Part shown: piece after piece, positions 5,363 through 6,481 of the stretch | How positions within the stretch are numbered: position 1 is the first letter of the stretch | Layout: the number at the start of each line of letters is the position of its first letter | Source: Flavobacterium sp. | GTDB lineage: Bacteria > Bacteroidota > Bacteroidia > Flavobacteriales > Flavobacteriaceae | DNA length: 6,481 nucleotides | Assembly (NCBI RefSeq): GCF_021151785.1 | Contig: NZ_JAGKWP010000120.1 | Coordinates: 1 to 6,481, forward strand | Direction: 5' to 3' | Notes under the pieces: model-generated | What the model was told of the DNA's origin: nothing | Database searches by the model: none | The model's input: the letters and a program-made list of their open reading frames with translations, nothing else | Position numbers and translations under genes: made by a program

Positions 5363-6457
5363 ATGAAAAAAATTACTTTATCGATAGTACTTTTACTATC
5401 GGGGATAGCATTCGCTCAAATTCCAAGTGGATATTACAGTACGGCTACTGGAACTGGGTTTGCTTTAAAAACACAATTGCACAATATTATTAAAAATCAC
5501 ATTGATAATACTTACGGAGGTTTATACACCACATACCAAACATCTGATGTAAAACCAAATGGAAGTGTTTGGGATATGTATACAAATTGTGATTTTATTT
5601 TTGGAACAGTGGCTAATGGAGGTCAGCAAGATAATGGAACTAATGTTACTGCAGAATGTCAATTATTTAATAGAGAACATACTATACCACAAAGTTATTT
5701 TGGTAGTGGCGCAGTTCCTATGTATTCTGATGCTCATTTTGTACTTCCTGCAGATAAAAAAGTAAATGCTACTCGTGATGATTTTCCTTATGGTGTAGTT
5801 GTAAATGCCACTTATACATCTAACAATGGAGCTAAATTAGGTAACAATCTTAACTCTGGATATTCTGCTGGTTATACTGGTACAGTTTTTGAACCTGCTG
5901 ATCAATACAAAGGAGATATTGCTCGTTTAATGTTTTATTTTGCAACTAGATATGAAGATTTATTAACTAGTTTCTATTCTTCAACTTCAACTGCTAAAGT
6001 AATGTTTGATGGAACTTCAAATCATTCTTTTTCTACAACTTTCTTGAAAATCTTTATTACATGGCACAACAACGATCCTGTAAGTCCTAAAGAAATTGCT
6101 AGAAATAATGCCATTTATGCTAGACAAAGTAATAGAAACCCATTCATTGATCATCCTGAATATGTTTGTCAAATTTGGTCAGTAGAGTGTACCGCTCTAA
6201 GTAGTGCTTCTTTTTTAACTGATGATGCAGTTAATATTTATCCTAATCCAACTAATGGAAATCAAGTAAGTATTCAAACAAATGAAACAATTACAAAACT
6301 TGTATTGATCAACATAAATGGTCAAATAATTAAAGAAATTAATAATCCGACATTTGTAAATCAAGTATATGAACTTGCTAATTTACCTCAAGGATTCTTT
6401 TTACTTCAGTTGTCTAGTGACAAAGGAAATGTAACAAAAAAGATAATTTTAAATTAA
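5363..6457 (+). CDS. Secreted endonuclease I-family nuclease with T9SS type A sorting domain
   Basis: This 364-residue secreted nuclease is expected to cut DNA or RNA non-specifically outside the cell. The signal peptide is residues 1-18 (MKKITLSIVLLLSGIAFA), cut before Gln19. The endonuclease I domain runs about 30-270: FNREHTIPQSYF (102-113, with His106 the probable catalytic base), SDAHFVLPADKKVNATR (122-138), KGDIARLMFYFATRYED (183-199) and the metal-site region WHNNDPVSPKEIARNNAIY (234-252), then SNRNPFIDHPEY (256-267). All recognisable active-site blocks are intact. After a short linker, residues about 289-364 form a T9SS type A sorting domain, with VNIYPNPTNG (290-299), LVLININGQ and LPQGFFLLQL. 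It directs export across the outer membrane and is then removed. C76/C99 and C269/C276 could form disulfides. An in-frame TAG at 5357-5359 fixes the start. It lies 17 bp after the methyltransferase gene with no promoter visible between them, so cotranscription is likely. Confidence 0.93.
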   Translation: MKKITLSIVLLLSGIAFAQIPSGYYSTATGTGFALKTQLHNIIKNHIDNTYGGLYTTYQTSDVKPNGSVWDMYTNCDFIFGTVANGGQQDNGTNVTAECQLFNREHTIPQSYFGSGAVPMYSDAHFVLPADKKVNATRDDFPYGVVVNATYTSNNGAKLGNNLNSGYSAGYTGTVFEPADQYKGDIARLMFYFATRYEDLLTSFYSSTSTAKVMFDGTSNHSFSTTFLKIFITWHNNDPVSPKEIARNNAIYARQSNRNPFIDHPEYVCQIWSVECTALSSASFLTDDAVNIYPNPTNGNQVSIQTNETITKLVLININGQIIKEINNPTFVNQVYELANLPQGFFLLQLSSDKGNVTKKIILN

Positions 6458-6462
6458 CTTTG
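6455..6462 (+). promoter_or_regulatory. Possible -7 element at the end of the nuclease gene
   Basis: TAACTTTG, an exact TAnnTTTG, overlaps the TAA stop codon (6455-6457) of the nuclease gene. It could serve a gene just beyond the window. No TTTG stands 17-23 bases upstream, and such 8-mers occur by chance in AT-rich DNA, so this is only a candidate. No terminator hairpin is seen in the 24 bases after the stop. Confidence 0.2.
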
Positions 6463-6481
6463 TTCTACATTTAATATATAG

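Noticed and set aside
5559..5765. Rightward open frame of 68 codons inside the nuclease gene
   Set aside because: It is out of frame with, and fully contained in, a well-supported endonuclease I domain; its Leu/Ile-rich product has no recognisable features.
1..6481. Search for mobile elements, CRISPR arrays, tRNA/rRNA genes, toxin-antitoxin or defence cassettes
   Set aside because: Coding sequence fills nearly the whole window with recognisable chromosomal genes, and the gaps are at most 122 bp. I saw no terminal inverted repeats, transposase motifs, spaced direct repeats or cloverleaf-like sequence.

Overview
The window looks like an ordinary stretch of chromosome from a member of the Bacteroidota, most likely the Flavobacteriaceae. 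The base composition is strongly AT-rich. No gene start has a Shine-Dalgarno sequence; the bases before the starts are A/T-rich, as is usual in this group. One clear promoter has the group's TTTG / TAnnTTTG form. The last gene ends in a type IX secretion (T9SS) type A sorting domain, a system confined to this phylum. Several proteins belong to families I associate mainly with flavobacteria.

Layout, left to right. (1) The 3' part of a YbdG-type MscS mechanosensitive channel gene, entering from the left edge (+). (2) A Nudix hydrolase (-), whose stop region overlaps the channel's stop by 11 bp. (3) Divergent from it across 31 bp, a 131-residue conserved protein of unknown function (+). (4) Convergent with that, a lipoprotein with four Asp-box (BNR/YCF48-like) motifs (-). 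(5) After a 122-bp divergent intergenic region, a secreted protein (+) with a conserved N-terminal domain, a very Tyr/His/Trp-rich middle, and a C-terminal array of four 22-residue repeats arranged as two 44-residue pairs. It is followed by a strong intrinsic terminator. (6) An RsmB/NOP-type rRNA m5C methyltransferase (+), with a promoter whose upstream element lies inside that terminator hairpin. (7) After 17 bp, and probably cotranscribed, a secreted endonuclease I-family nuclease with a T9SS sorting tail (+).

The genes do not form one obvious pathway. There is a loose cell-envelope theme: a membrane channel, a lipoprotein, a secreted low-complexity protein and a secreted nuclease. These sit beside housekeeping functions (Nudix hydrolase, rRNA methylation). 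I see no transposase, phage gene, CRISPR array, tRNA, rRNA or defence cassette. No intergenic gap exceeds 122 bp. I do not see a new multi-gene system here. The items most worth a second look are the repeat and Tyr-rich architecture of gene 5, the interlocked terminator and promoter before gene 6, and the uncharacterised small protein (gene 3).
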